The notes below the pieces were generated by a model. That model was given only the letters and a program-made list of their open reading frames with translations. It did no database searches and was not told the DNA's origin. This document shows positions 21,241-32,465 of a stretch of DNA of 64,000 nucleotides, in pieces. The stretch lies in assembly GCA_028583415.1 (NCBI GenBank), contig CM053269.1, forward strand, positions 30,632,254 through 30,696,253, in the 5' to 3' direction. Both the position numbers and the translations under genes were made by a program. Each line of letters begins with the position of its first letter. Position 1 is the stretch's first letter. The stretch comes from Protea cynaroides. Taxonomy: Eukaryota > Streptophyta > Magnoliopsida > Proteales > Proteaceae.

Positions 21241-22292
21241 CTCTCATCTAAGGGTGCAAAATTTACAACGAAAGCATTTATCGAAATCAAACCGAATCGT
21301 TTACATCGGAACCAAGAGACCATTTAGTAATCGGTTCAATTCTGGTTTGAAATATGACACCGTTTATTTAATTGGTTTGAAGCTGTTTAAACCGGTAGGT
21401 TACACCGATTAGACGTCGATTAAACCGAATAGAATGAACCGTTTAATTCCCTTAAAGCTAAACTCTAATCTCAATAATTTTATATGTTATTTCTTCAAGA
21501 CCCCAACTCAAATCCCAATTAATATATTATATCCACCCCAAGTTCCCAAAGTCCAACCCCAACCCCAACCCCAACCCCAATCTCAATTAATATATTATTT
21601 CCCTAAAACCTCATCCCCAATTAATATATTTTCCTAAAACCCTAACCTCAATTTCCAAAGGCTTAAACCATAAAATCAAAACAGAAAAACATAATAGGCA
21701 TCCAAAAGATGTAGGAAAAACACTTAGGTTTAGAATCATTAAGTCATGTAGTGACTTTAATATCCATCACAATAGAAATATGAGATCAACACAACTAAAT
21801 ACTAATCTAGTTTTATATGTAAAAATTTTAGGCTAACAAAAATTCCTCTCTCTTATCGATGACTCTTTCCCATTTTTTGTACAATTAGTTAATAGTTTGG
21901 TATGCTTTAAAACTTATATTTATTCCACTTCATTTTATAATTACATAATTTAAGATCCTTTTATGAATGCACTGACATTTGCATTTTCAAGAAGCCACAT
22001 TAATCTCTAACACTGACCTACATTGCCCTTTTGTCCATGAGTCAAGAGATTCCAAATCAACAAAGTGTTTATAATCGATGCGTTAAACCATTTATAAACC
22101 GCAATCAAAATCGATTAATGAAAAACTGTTTAAACACCGGTAAACCGAAATCGATTACTATTCGGTTCTGGTTTCAATTTTGACACTGTTTTGTTAATCG
22201 GTTTGATTTTGGTTTTACCCTCTTATACACCGCACTGCACCGGACCGGACAATTAATCCGATTATAAATCGTTTAACACCCTTACTCTCATC
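21241..22292. mobile_element. Non-autonomous hAT element, copy 1 (element 21249-22284, 8 bp TSD)
   Basis: Begins TAAGGGTG and ends CACCCTTA, a perfect 8 bp terminal inverted repeat with partial similarity further in. It is flanked by CTCTCATC at 21241-21248 and again at 22285-22292. An 8 bp TSD with short TIRs fits the hAT superfamily. The ends are rich in 'accgaat/cggttt' subterminal repeats in both orientations, as expected of transposase-binding sites. The 1036 bp element encodes no transposase. A degenerate CAACCC minisatellite sits at 21554-21580. Confidence 0.85.
21554..21580. repeat. CAACCC minisatellite, copy 1
   Basis: About four and a half units of a 6 bp CAACCC-type repeat inside the hAT element. 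The duplicate at 24433-24453 has one unit fewer. Confidence 0.8.
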
Positions 22293-22677
22293 TCTGTCGG
22301 ACAAAAACTTAACGTTCCAAAATCTCTCATCTCTTGCCTAGCCGATCAATTTTGTATTGATGTTTAAAATTTTTTTTATATGCATGTTCTTTCTGCAACT
22401 CTTCGGCCGCATGTTTTTTGAGGAAGAAGGTCTTTGTTTAGACCTGCAGTCACCTACAGCCGAAGCCTTTATAGGCTGCAGACTGTAGCCGTAGGTCCCT
22501 TCCCTCTCTTTACAAGTTGCAGTTATATGTTCCATAAAATAAAAAAATCAGAAACTACGAGGTTTTCAGTCGGAGGGAGGACCTGTTTTGATTCTGCAAC
22601 CACATTCGGCCATCGCTTGTAGAGGCTGTGGACTGTGGTGGCAATCCTTCTCCATTTTACAATCTGATTTTAAAGGT

Positions 22678-22714
<37 letters not shown>

Positions 22715-24120
22715 GTTTTGCCGCATGATGTTGCAACTCCTTGTTGGAATTTTTTTCGGCCTTGGGAGGTTCGTTGAAAGTTGCTGGAGAGTCACCGAAA
22801 TTTCTGGCACTTTCCTCCAACTGCCGGCGACTATTTCGGCTTGAGCAAAGACGTGCTCTTGAAGAACTTGTCTTCTGAAACTCATTTTTTGAAAAGGGCA
22901 TTTTTTGGAAAATTACGTGACTTCTTAAGAGCATTTTTGTCCTTTTATATGGTCTTTTGGAATAAATTAAAAAAAGATATTTGAAGTTTTGGTTTGGTTC
23001 TATACGAACTAGGTTACTTTGGTCATTAATAGAAATCCTATTTGAATAAGGGTAAAATAGGTAGTTCACCCTTCTAAAGGGTTACTTTGGTCATTAAAAA
23101 AAAATTGGCCTCCCACTGTCAGTATCTAATGGAATATTTCTAACGGCGTGAGTCTATTTATATTTTAGTAGTGTTTCTAAGGGAGGCATTTGTCTTTTCC
23201 AGAAACTTTTAGATGCATTTGTCCTTTAGGCATAGTACAGGAGAGGTAAACTGTCTTTAAAATAAAAAAAAAAACTCTTCGATTCAGGTTTATGATGGAT
23301 TCGAATTTGGTTGGACCGATTTCTAGGCAGACCTAACCTATTACACACCCTTATGTCCCAAACCTTAACCTGGTCCAAGAAAAAAATAAACTGCAAAAAA
23401 GTTGTTCAGTTCCAAGTTCATATCCATATGCTCCTACTTTAATGAGTTCACAACTCTTCTAATAGGTATTAGTATTTTCTAAAATACTACTTTAATTGAA
23501 ATGAGATTCCATCGTACTCATTTATTTGCTTACCTACTTCAGTAACTCATAAATCTATCCCTTTTTTTATTAATTAGATTAGATGGGCCCAATACAAATT
23601 TAAATGTATATCTTGATTATTGCTTATATGACTCTAAGCTGTCCCCCAAACTGACTAGGGCTGTGAGGCTATTGGCCACGTGGCAATTTTCGAAGTTGGC
23701 GATGGGACCCACGATGGCCATGGCTGCCACATCAGTAGCCTTCTCAGGACGCAAGACTAGTCGCTAGTTGGTGACCCGGTGGTCCCATGCTATGATACAA
23801 AAGGTCGTTCACTTTACATTATTCCCTTGACATCAACTCTTCGGTTCTTTTTTTACCAAAAAAAAAAAAAAAAAAAAACTCTTTGATACTTTTTCGAAAA
23901 ATAAATAAAATAAAATAAAGAGAAAATGACGGTTGCCTCTGTTATGCCTAAAAGATAAATACCTTCCAAAAATTTCAAAATTTTTTAGAAAAGATAAACA
24001 TCCTTTATTTTTAATGGTATTTAAGTGAATTATTCTATGGACCTATCTATCCATGAATGTTTTATTAATTTAAAAACCTATATATTAAAAGATTACTATA
24101 ATCCTCATATCCAACTTACC

Positions 24121-25162
24121 TTCTCATCTAAGGGTATAAAATTTACATCGAAATCGTTTATTGAAATCGGACCGTATCGTTTACATCGAAACCGAAAGAT
24201 TATTTAGTAATCGGTTCGATTCTGGTTTGAAATATGACACCGTTTACTTAATGGTTTGAAGCCGTTTAAATCGGCAGGTTACACCGACTAGACGTCGATT
24301 AAACCGAATAGAATGAACCGTTTAATTCCCTTAAAGCTAAACTCTAATCTCAATAATTTTATATGTTATTTCTTCAAGACCCCAATTCAAATCCCAATTA
24401 ATATATTATATCCACCCCAAGTTCCTAACGCCCAACCCCAACCCCAACCCCAATTAATATATTATTTCCCTAAAACCCCATCCCCAATTAATATATTATT
24501 TCCCTAAAACCCTAACCTCAATTCCCAAAGGCTTAAACCATAAAATCAAAACAGAAAAACATAATAGGCATCCAAAAGATGTAGGAAAAACACTTAGGCT
24601 TAGAATCATTAAGTCATGTAGTGACTTTAATATCCATCACAATAGAAATATGAGATCAACACAACTAAATACTAATCTAGTTTTATATGTAAAAATTTTA
24701 TGCTAACAAAAATTCCTCTCCCTTATCGATGATTCTTTCCCACTTTTTGTACAATTAGTTAATAGTTTGGTATGCTTTAAAACTTATATTTATTCCACTT
24801 CATTTTATAATTACATAATTTAAGATCCTTTTATGAATGCACTGACATTTGCATTTTCAAGAAGCCACATTAATCTCTAACATTGACCTACATTGCCCTT
24901 TTGTCCATGAGTCAAGAGATTCCAAATCAACAAAGTGTTTATAATCGATGCGTTAAACAATTTATAAACCGCAATCAAAATCGATTAATGAAAAACTGTT
25001 TAAACACCGGTAAATCGAAATCGATTACTATTCGGTTCTGGTTTCAATTTTGACACCGTTTTGTTAATCAGTTTGATTTAGGTTTTACCCTCTTACACAC
25101 CGCACTGCATCGGACCGGACAATTAATCCGATTATAAACCGTTTAACACCCTTACTCTCATC
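24121..25162. mobile_element. Non-autonomous hAT element, copy 2 (element 24129-25154)
   Basis: Duplicate of the element at 21249, with TAAGGGT at the left and CACCCTTA at the right. The left TSD reads TTCTCATC (one substitution) and the right CTCTCATC. It is in the same relative place as in copy 1, so the hAT insertion predates the duplication. Confidence 0.85.
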
Positions 25163-26260
25163 TCTGTCGGACAAAAACCTAACGTTCCAAAATCTCTCAT
25201 CTCTTGCCTAGCCGATCAATTTTGTATTGATGTATAAATTTTTTTTTATATGCATGTTCTTTCTGCAACTCTTTGGCCGCATGTTTTTTGAGGAAGAAGG
25301 TCTTTGTTTAGACCTGCAGTCACTTACAGTCGAAGCCTTTAGAGGCTGCAGACTGTAGCCGTAGGTCCCTTCCCTCTCTTTACAAGTTGCAGTTATATGT
25401 TCCATAAAATAAAAAAAATCAGAAACTACGAGGTTTTCAGTCGGAGGGAGGACCCGTTTTGATTCTGCAACCACATTCGGCCACCGCTTGTAGAGGCTGT
25501 GGACTGTGGTGGCAATCCTTCTCCATTTTACAATCTGATTTTAAAGGTTATTAAAAATAAAATAAAAACTCTGTTTTGCCGCATGATGTTGCAACTCCTT
25601 GTTGGAATTTTTTTCGGCCTTGGGAGGTTCGTTGAAAGTTGTTGGAGAGTCGCCGAAATTTCTGGCACTTTCCTCCAACTGCCGGCGACTATTTCGACTT
25701 GAGCAAAGACGTGCTCTTGAAGAACTTGTCTTCTGAAACTCATTTTTTGAAAAGGACATTTTTTGGAAAATTACGTGACTTCTTAAGAGCATTTTTGTCC
25801 TTTTATATGGTCTTTTGGAATAAATTAAAAAAAGATATTTGAAGTTTTGTCTTGGTTCTATACGAACTAGGTTACTTTGGTCATTAATAGAAATCCTATT
25901 TGAATAAGGGTAAAATAGGTAGTTCACCCTTTTAAAGGGTTACTTTGGTCATTAAAAAAAATTGGCCTCCCACCGTCAGTATCTAATAATATTTCTAACG
26001 GCGTGGGTCTATTTATATTTTAATAGTGTTTCTAGGGGAGGCATTTGTCTTTTCCAGAAACTTTTAGAGGCATTTGTCCTTTAGGCATAGTACAGGAGAG
26101 GTAACTATCTTTAAAATAAAATAAAAACTCTTCGATTCGGGTTTATGATGGATTCGAATTTGGTTGGACCGATTTCTAGGCAGACCTAACCTGTTACACA
26201 CCCTTATGTCCCAAACCTTAACCTGGTCCAAGGAAAAAATAAACTGCAAAAAAGTTGTTC

Positions 26261-26976
26261 AGTTCTGTTAGGAGGGAAATGATCCCTCCACTTAAAATCT
26301 TACACGTGTCAAGTGCGCCTTCGGAGCCTGAGCGCTCGGAGTGTCTCGCACTTGGCTTCCCATGCACTCGGCCTCTCATGCGCACGGCCTCCCTTGTGCC
26401 CGGCCTCCCGGGTAGCGCTCAGAGTTATGATCCTACTCGGTGGTGGGAGCCAGAGTCCTATTGAGATTCTCCTACCTCCGGAGAGTCCTTCTCTCGGCCG
26501 ATCACGACACCGACTATTCCGGTCGGCCATTACTTACGTTGACACGTGTCGGCCCCGAGCTGACCGACCTAGCTTCCTTGGCTGAGGTCTCCGACTCCTA
26601 CTCGGAGTCTACCACTTGAGTGTCCCATAGAGCGACACGTGGCAATCCTATTGACGATCTATCTCCCTGAGTCCTGGTGCCTCCATGCCTCTTCCCAATC
26701 TATAAGTAGAGGGCAACCCCTCAAGGTAAACCCTTACGCACGCACAAGTTACAAGCTGTTATTATTCATCCCTCACTCACGCTCAAACTCACTCATCGTC
26801 CCACTTTCTCTAAACTGGAGATAGCCTTCTGCTATCTCTTGACTGTTTACCTTGGGAATCTAACTTAGGCATCGGAGGGTACCCAGGGCTTAGGCGCCCC
26901 CTCCTTTGTCTCATCTCTGTGATTGCAGGTCATTCAGAGCGCGGATTGACGGGCGATTTCCAACCGTAACAAGTTC
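26261..26976 (+). mobile_element. Solo LTR, separate family (LTR 26266-26971, TSD AGTTC)
   Basis: A 706 bp LTR starting TGTTAGGAGGG and ending CCGTAACA, flanked by AGTTC at 26261-26265 and 26972-26976. It is far more GC-rich than its surroundings and unrelated in sequence to the gypsy LTRs elsewhere in the window. A TATA box (TATAAGTA) lies at 26701-26708. No internal region is left, so it is the product of LTR-LTR recombination. The empty site is preserved in duplication copy 1. Confidence 0.93.
26701..26708 (+). promoter_or_regulatory. TATA box of the solo LTR
   Basis: TATAAGTA followed by GAGGGCAACCCC, about two thirds into the LTR as expected for a U3/R border. It fixes the plus orientation of the LTR. 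Confidence 0.55.
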
Positions 26977-27076
26977 CAAGTTCATATCCATATGCTCCTT
27001 TTTTTATGAGTTCACAACTCTTCCAATAGGTATTAGTATTTTCTAAAATATTATTTTAATTGAAATGAGATTCCAT

Positions 27077-27289
27077 ATGAATGAACGTGAAGCCAAACAA
27101 CCAGTTTGCAACAAAATTCTATCATCCTGGTCCACCATGAGATAAGGGTGAAAAATCTCAACCTTAATTAGTCCAACCAACCCATAACTGAGGAACCCTT
27201 TTCTCAACAAAAAAAAAAAAAAAATGGGGCCAAGCTGGTCTAGTTGAGCCCACCATATTTTTTAGAGTTTGACATGGTGTTTCACATTC
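27077..27289. other. Unassigned sequence left of the B' gag fragment
   Basis: Follows the right edge of the tandem duplication. It has an A run at about 27210-27224 and no gene or repeat signature that I recognise. It ends abruptly where minus-strand gag begins. Confidence 0.4.
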
Positions 27290-27600
27290 CACCTTTAACT
27301 GACACTTGCAATATGCAGGGAGCTATCAACTGACATTTGCCCTTGTTGCAAGCTCAATAACTCCTTTTCCATTTGGTCTCTGAAGCTTCTGGAAAAATAC
27401 TTTTCGAAGAAGACTTCTTTAAAGATAGCCCAAGTCACCTGAATATGCTTGGTCATAGGTAGTTGTGCGTCGATCTCCACCAATAGTTCGCACCTTCTCG
27501 CAACATGAAGGTTGCACATAGTACCTTCTCCTCTTCTGTGATGGTTATCATCAAGAATGTTTTTTCCATCTTGTCAATCCACTATGCTGGCCACAATGGG
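27290..27600 (-). pseudogene. B' gag, C-terminal part (retrotransposon gag domain)
   Basis: The minus-strand sequence encodes a typical plant gypsy gag segment (WIDKMEKTFL ... EEEKVLCAT, then TWAIFKEVFFEKYF and RSFRDQMEKELLSLQQGQMSVD). It is the paralogue of 51473-51755. The reading is broken near the WW motif (TFM...NHWW in the paralogue). The segment stops at 27600, where a solo LTR is inserted, and the N-terminal part continues at 34210-34741. On its 3' side it is truncated at about 27290. Confidence 0.85.
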
Positions 27601-28034
27601 TGTAAGACCCACACTCCACGAACCCGGTCTAACCTACATTTTTGTGTCGTGACAGGTCTTCCATTTATAAACGAGTCAGAATAGATAATCGGATGACGAA
27701 CCACAAGTCCAGGTACAAAAAATAGACGAAATGGATTTAGGAATAAGTTGTTTGGTCTAACTGGTTGAGATGTACTGGTCTCAAGAATAGTCTGACCGGT
27801 CAGCCTAGTTATGTTGGAAACGGACTCTAATGGGTCTCACCTTCCAAATCTCCATAGTAGAAACCTTCCATATGTAGGAAACTCTCCTAAAAGGTTACCT
27901 TTTTCTATATATTGATCTTTCCTCCTCTTTAGATCTTTTGTTGACTCTACAAAACCCTAGAGTTGAAAGAGAGATCTGAACAGGAGCAGTGGGAGCAAGG
28001 AAGGTCTGCAAGGGGAAGAACGCCTGTAAGGGGA

Positions 28035-31000
28035 GGAGCTGTAAAACCCGCACGCCACGAATCCGGTTTAACCTTACATTCTCGTGCCGTGACCGGTCTT
28101 CCCATCATAATTGACTCAAGTGAACCAATTGTATGAAGAAACCCCAAGATGAGATAAGCAATAAGTCCAATTTAGTTGGTATGATTGACTGTTTAAGTTT
28201 GTGTAGAAGCAACCAGTTAAAAACTAAAAACTAGTAAATTTTGGGCCTATGGTGGCAGTTTTGAGGGCTATGGTCGCACCTATTGTCACACCCCGATTCC
28301 GCACACTTCAGAATGGTGTGATGAACCGCCGAATAACCAACGGTTCAACCAGGATCTCTTATAGGCTATCCCCGCGTTATCCAAACTTAACACGCATCCA
28401 CAATTATAATCAGAGTAATACACAATAGCGGAAAATTTATAAATAATATGAACTGAGAACTAAGATGATATTCATAAATAATAGCAAATTATTATGTGAT
28501 TAACCGAGACATAAATATTTAAATACCAAATACATGTCTTATAAATCCAATAAAGAAACCTACAAAAAAATATCTAATCGAATACACACGAGTTGCACTC
28601 GCAAGAGGAGTCGTGTGTATCGTCTTCAGCTCCAACTTCCATAGCTGCTACAGTTCCGTACGCTGACGCGTTCATATAATCTTCAACAGTATATCCTGCA
28701 TCATCAAATAAAAATATTCGACGTCGAGGGGTGAGCACACAACACGGCTCAGTGAGTAGCCAAAACAATGCAACAATACATATGCATGCAAAAAGTCAAT
28801 TCATATCTTTGGTCTTGGTTTATAGTTTGCAATGTGCAATAGAAAGGTTGGGTGATCAAAGGTTAACGTTTATTGATACCGCCTCTATACACAGGGTGTG
28901 GAAGCCCGCCCGAAGGTTAACGTTTATCGTCGTCCCCATCCACCCTACCATAACATTATACAACAAAGGTTAACGTTTATTGCTATATAATGCTATATCA
29001 ACACGTAAGCCCTCGTTAGTGAGGGCTTACAAACCGGGCTTCATTGCTAACCAATCCTAATGCCAAACAAGTGTATCCAAGGCCTCACCCCAAGATCCCT
29101 CGGAATGCCCATAGAGATAGAGCTAAGGCCCCCGGTAGAGTCGAGACTACAAGGACCGAGACCACCTCCCCGATACTCTACGACATAATAGTTCCGCTAA
29201 GGTAATGGCGATACGACGATGTCAATGCACAAGACTTGAGTTAGAGATAGAGCTAAAGTGCCGAGACCCGCCAAAGGTTAACGTTTATTGACGTTCTCAT
29301 CACACCTCCCCGATACTCGCTCGCATCAAGCACATCAACACACACATACAAGCACATGCCTATTCCTATCATCATCATCATCATCATGTTATAAACAATA
29401 AAGTAAATATGCATGAACAAGTAATAAAAATATTGGATGGCATGCTGTATGCACATTACAATCATATTCGCATAGAATCAAACATGACATAGGACTCAAG
29501 AAAAGAACTTCCCGAATGCGGAGGGTCGATGGTCTGAAACACCTAGGGTCGGATGGTCTATCGACCCTCGGTGCGACCCTTGGTGCACTCTGGTCCAATT
29601 TCCACTTTTAATCCATTCTTCGTGTTTGGGGTCCTATGGCTTGCTTCCTACATTCTCCCAACACTCATTCCATGGTCTAGAACCATGTATAAACCATCTA
29701 AATAGTTTTCGTGCATCCTCCTATGGTTTTCCATGAAAACCTAACCATGGATGGATGGTTTGGGTTTCTCCGAAATCCTACACTCAACCATAACTAACCT
29801 AAGGTCTGTAGAAACTCATGGAATTAGTATCCATACCTGAGAAAATTACTTTTCTCTGTAATTTCTTCTCCTTTTTGCTAGATTCTCTTTCTTGCCTCTC
29901 TTCTTCCTCCTTTCCTTCTTCTCTCTTTCTCTCAATTCAATTAGGGTTGTGAAAGGAGTGAATGTGGCTTAGGGACGTCCTTTAAATAGACTAGGAATGT
30001 CCTATAATAATCCCATTGAGATTTGGAAAGAATCCCAACCGAAAATTAGGAAATTTCCTAATTTCAGTTTCGTCAGAAACCGAGGGTCGATGATCCCGTC
30101 GACCCTAGGGTCTTAAGCTGTCCGACCCTCCCTCAAAAACTGAGGGTCGATCTTTCTGGTTTGGGAGGTCCGACCGCTTTAGCTGGGTGTGCGACCCTCC
30201 CCTAGAATTAAGTGTTTTGGGTCGATTTCATACCTGGGATCTCGATCTCCTTCATGCCCTTGGTCCATTTGACTCGACCATGATGGGTAAACCTGGTTCA
30301 AGGTGGTAAGACCGGGTTAGATTGACATGGGTCTTACACCTATGGTCGACCGTAGTGAGATTGTATGACCTATGGTCGCATGTTTTGGTGCTATAGTTGA
30401 CGGTTTATGCGACCGTATGATCGATCGTACGAACCTAGAACTGACTCTGTGTTTAGGAAACTTTCCTAATTTGAGGACTCTTTCCTAATTAAAGTGGGAA
30501 TCTATATGGAGGTTTTTTCTCTATATAAGGGACGTTCCTTAGCCTCTCTCACTCTTTTAGAACCCATATTGAAACTCTAAACCTAAGAGAGAAAGAGAGA
30601 GAGGAAGAGAAGGAGAAGGAGATTTAGAGAAGAAGGCTGAGAGGAAGGTTTTGCAGAAAAGACTTCTATCTCTCTACAACAAGCTTAAGGTATGGACTTG
30701 ACTCTGTAGGATAGATCAGATAGGATAGGTTCCTTTCCATTAAATTGATGTGTTGAATCTAATGTAACGATTTCGATTATGGAATTTCTAAGTGAAACCA
30801 TGAGAAAATAGGTTAGAGATAATTGATAAGGATAAACTGTGATCAAAGGCCATAGAATGATTTTAGGATGAATCGCATTGATGATCCATGAGGAGAAACT
30901 CATATGAGAAGTAAAAATTAACTTGACTACGTATGGTCATAGCTTTGGTCGACCATAGGATGAGAAAAGAGTCGACCACAGTCATTCGGGAAGAATTCAG

Positions 31001-32465
31001 GAAACATACGGTCGCAGGTACGATCGCATGTAATGCGACCATAGGGTATCAATCGTATGTCCTACGGTGGCATATATTACGACCATAGGATCTACCATAC
31101 CATCGATCGTAGAAAAATAGCAAGTATATTTTAAGACCAAACAAGATTTTGACTACTGTAACTTGATAAACTTGAACCCTAACTTTCATACATTAATTGT
31201 TTAGGTTCCTAATAGATTCAAAGTGACTTCCAAAGCTTGGGAGAGGAACAAACATCAATCAAAGGTGATGGAACAAGACCTAAACTAATTGGATAATAAC
31301 AAACTGTTTCTTTTATTGAGTCCAATGCCATGATTGATTCTATACTTGTATGCTTATAATGTGCATCTCACATGTCATCCAATATTTCTGTTACTATTGC
31401 TTATGCATATTTAATTCTGTTTATTTATAACATGATGATGATGATGCTAGGAATAGACATGTGATTATATGTGTGTGGTTGGTGTGTTGGATGCGAGTGG
31501 AGCATCAGGGGGAGGACATGGCATGGTGGTCTCTGACCTCGTCACCAGACTCTAGCTCTATCTCTACTCAAATCTTGCCCACTGACATTGTCGTATCGCC
31601 ATTACCTTAGTAGAACTATTATGTCGTAGGGCATCAGGGGAGGTGGTCTCAGACCGTGTAGTCTTCGACTCTGTCGAGGGGCCTTAGCTCTATCTCTATA
31701 GACGTATTGAGGGATGCTGGGGTGAGGCTTTAGATACATCGTTTAGAATTAGGATTGGTTAGTTGCAAGCCCAATTCGCAAGCCCTCGCCAGCAGGGGCT
31801 TTCGTGTTGGTATGGGTAGGGCATCAGGGGAAGTGTTGGCGATGTGTGATCCAGACACTTTAGCTCTATCTCTATTCCATGGTGGGTGCATGTGGGACGG
31901 CAATGGTGTTTGATCCATTGGGCGGATTCACACACTCGTGTATAGAGGTGACCAAAGATATGAATTAAATGCATGCATATGTTTGTTGCATTGTTTTGTC
32001 TTCTCATTAAGCTCAAATTAGAGAGCTGACCCTCGCGTGCGTAATTCTTTTTAATTCCTAATGTTGCAGGTGTTACGGTTGAAGATTATATGAATACGCC
32101 AACGTATGGACATGCAGCGGTTATGGAGGTGCAAGCTGTGGAGGACGAATATATCTCATCAAGCTAGTGTTTCAACTATGTTTACGCTTAGTGGTTAACT
32201 TTCGTATTGTGATACTTGTAATCAGTATTAATTATGTTTTGGTTACTTGAATATAACTTGTTAAATATTTAATTATCACTGTAGACTCTCAGTTCATTAT
32301 TAATAAGACTTCCGTTATTTATTTATTTACTCTAATTATTATTGTGGAATGTATTTTGGTCTAACATGGTTGGCATAGCCTATACGAGATCCTGATTTGA
32401 ACCGTTGGTTCTCATGACGGTTCATCACACCACTGGTTAGTCCAGAATTGGGGTGTGATAGGAGC
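28035..32465 (+). mobile_element. Middle solo LTR (LTR 28040-32460, TSD GGAGC)
   Basis: Starts TGTAAAACCCGC at 28040 and ends AATTGGGGTGTGATA at 32460. GGAGC is duplicated at 28035-28039 and 32461-32465. Without the inner LTR it is about 2360 bp. It has a TATATAAG box near 30523 followed by the usual purine-rich leader. It is inserted in LTR C. Confidence 0.92.
28279..30343 (-). mobile_element. Inner solo LTR (LTR 28284-30338, TSD CCTAT)
   Basis: A 2055 bp minus-strand family 1 LTR reading TGTCACACC at 28284 to GTCTTACA at 30338, flanked by CCTAT at 28279-28283 and 30339-30343. It is inserted in the middle solo LTR and is the youngest layer of this stack. It carries four copies of the 19 bp motif (28857-28875, 28911-28929 variant, 28964-28982, 29272-29290). 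Confidence 0.94.

Larger units (their letters stand above)
20709..23512. repeat. Tandem duplication, copy 1 (2804 bp)
   Basis: Collinear and closely similar to 23513-27076. The shared order is: CTATCCC block, a G-box-containing block (ggccacgtggc near 20870), the hAT element, a CAACCC array, a poly(A) tract, and the closing gagattccat. The hexamer TTCCAT occurs at the left edge (20703-20708), at the junction (23507-23512) and at the right edge (27071-27076), which defines the breakpoints. No protein gene was recognised; the short frames inside have no family signature. The A run at 22682-22710 is far longer here than in copy 2. Confidence 0.9.
23513..27076. repeat. Tandem duplication, copy 2 (3564 bp including a 706 bp solo LTR)
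   Basis: Same order of blocks as copy 1. The extra length is mainly the solo LTR at 26266-26971 plus one TSD. The sequence on both sides of that LTR (ttgttcagttc / ccaagttcatatcc) is uninterrupted in copy 1 near 23400-23425, so the LTR arrived after the duplication. No protein gene was recognised. Confidence 0.9.

Noticed and set aside
22434..25927. Several 60-130 codon frames repeated in both copies of the tandem duplication
   Set aside because: They are duplicated only because the DNA is. Their sequences are low in complexity or run through poly(A)/poly(T) tracts, and none resembles a protein family.
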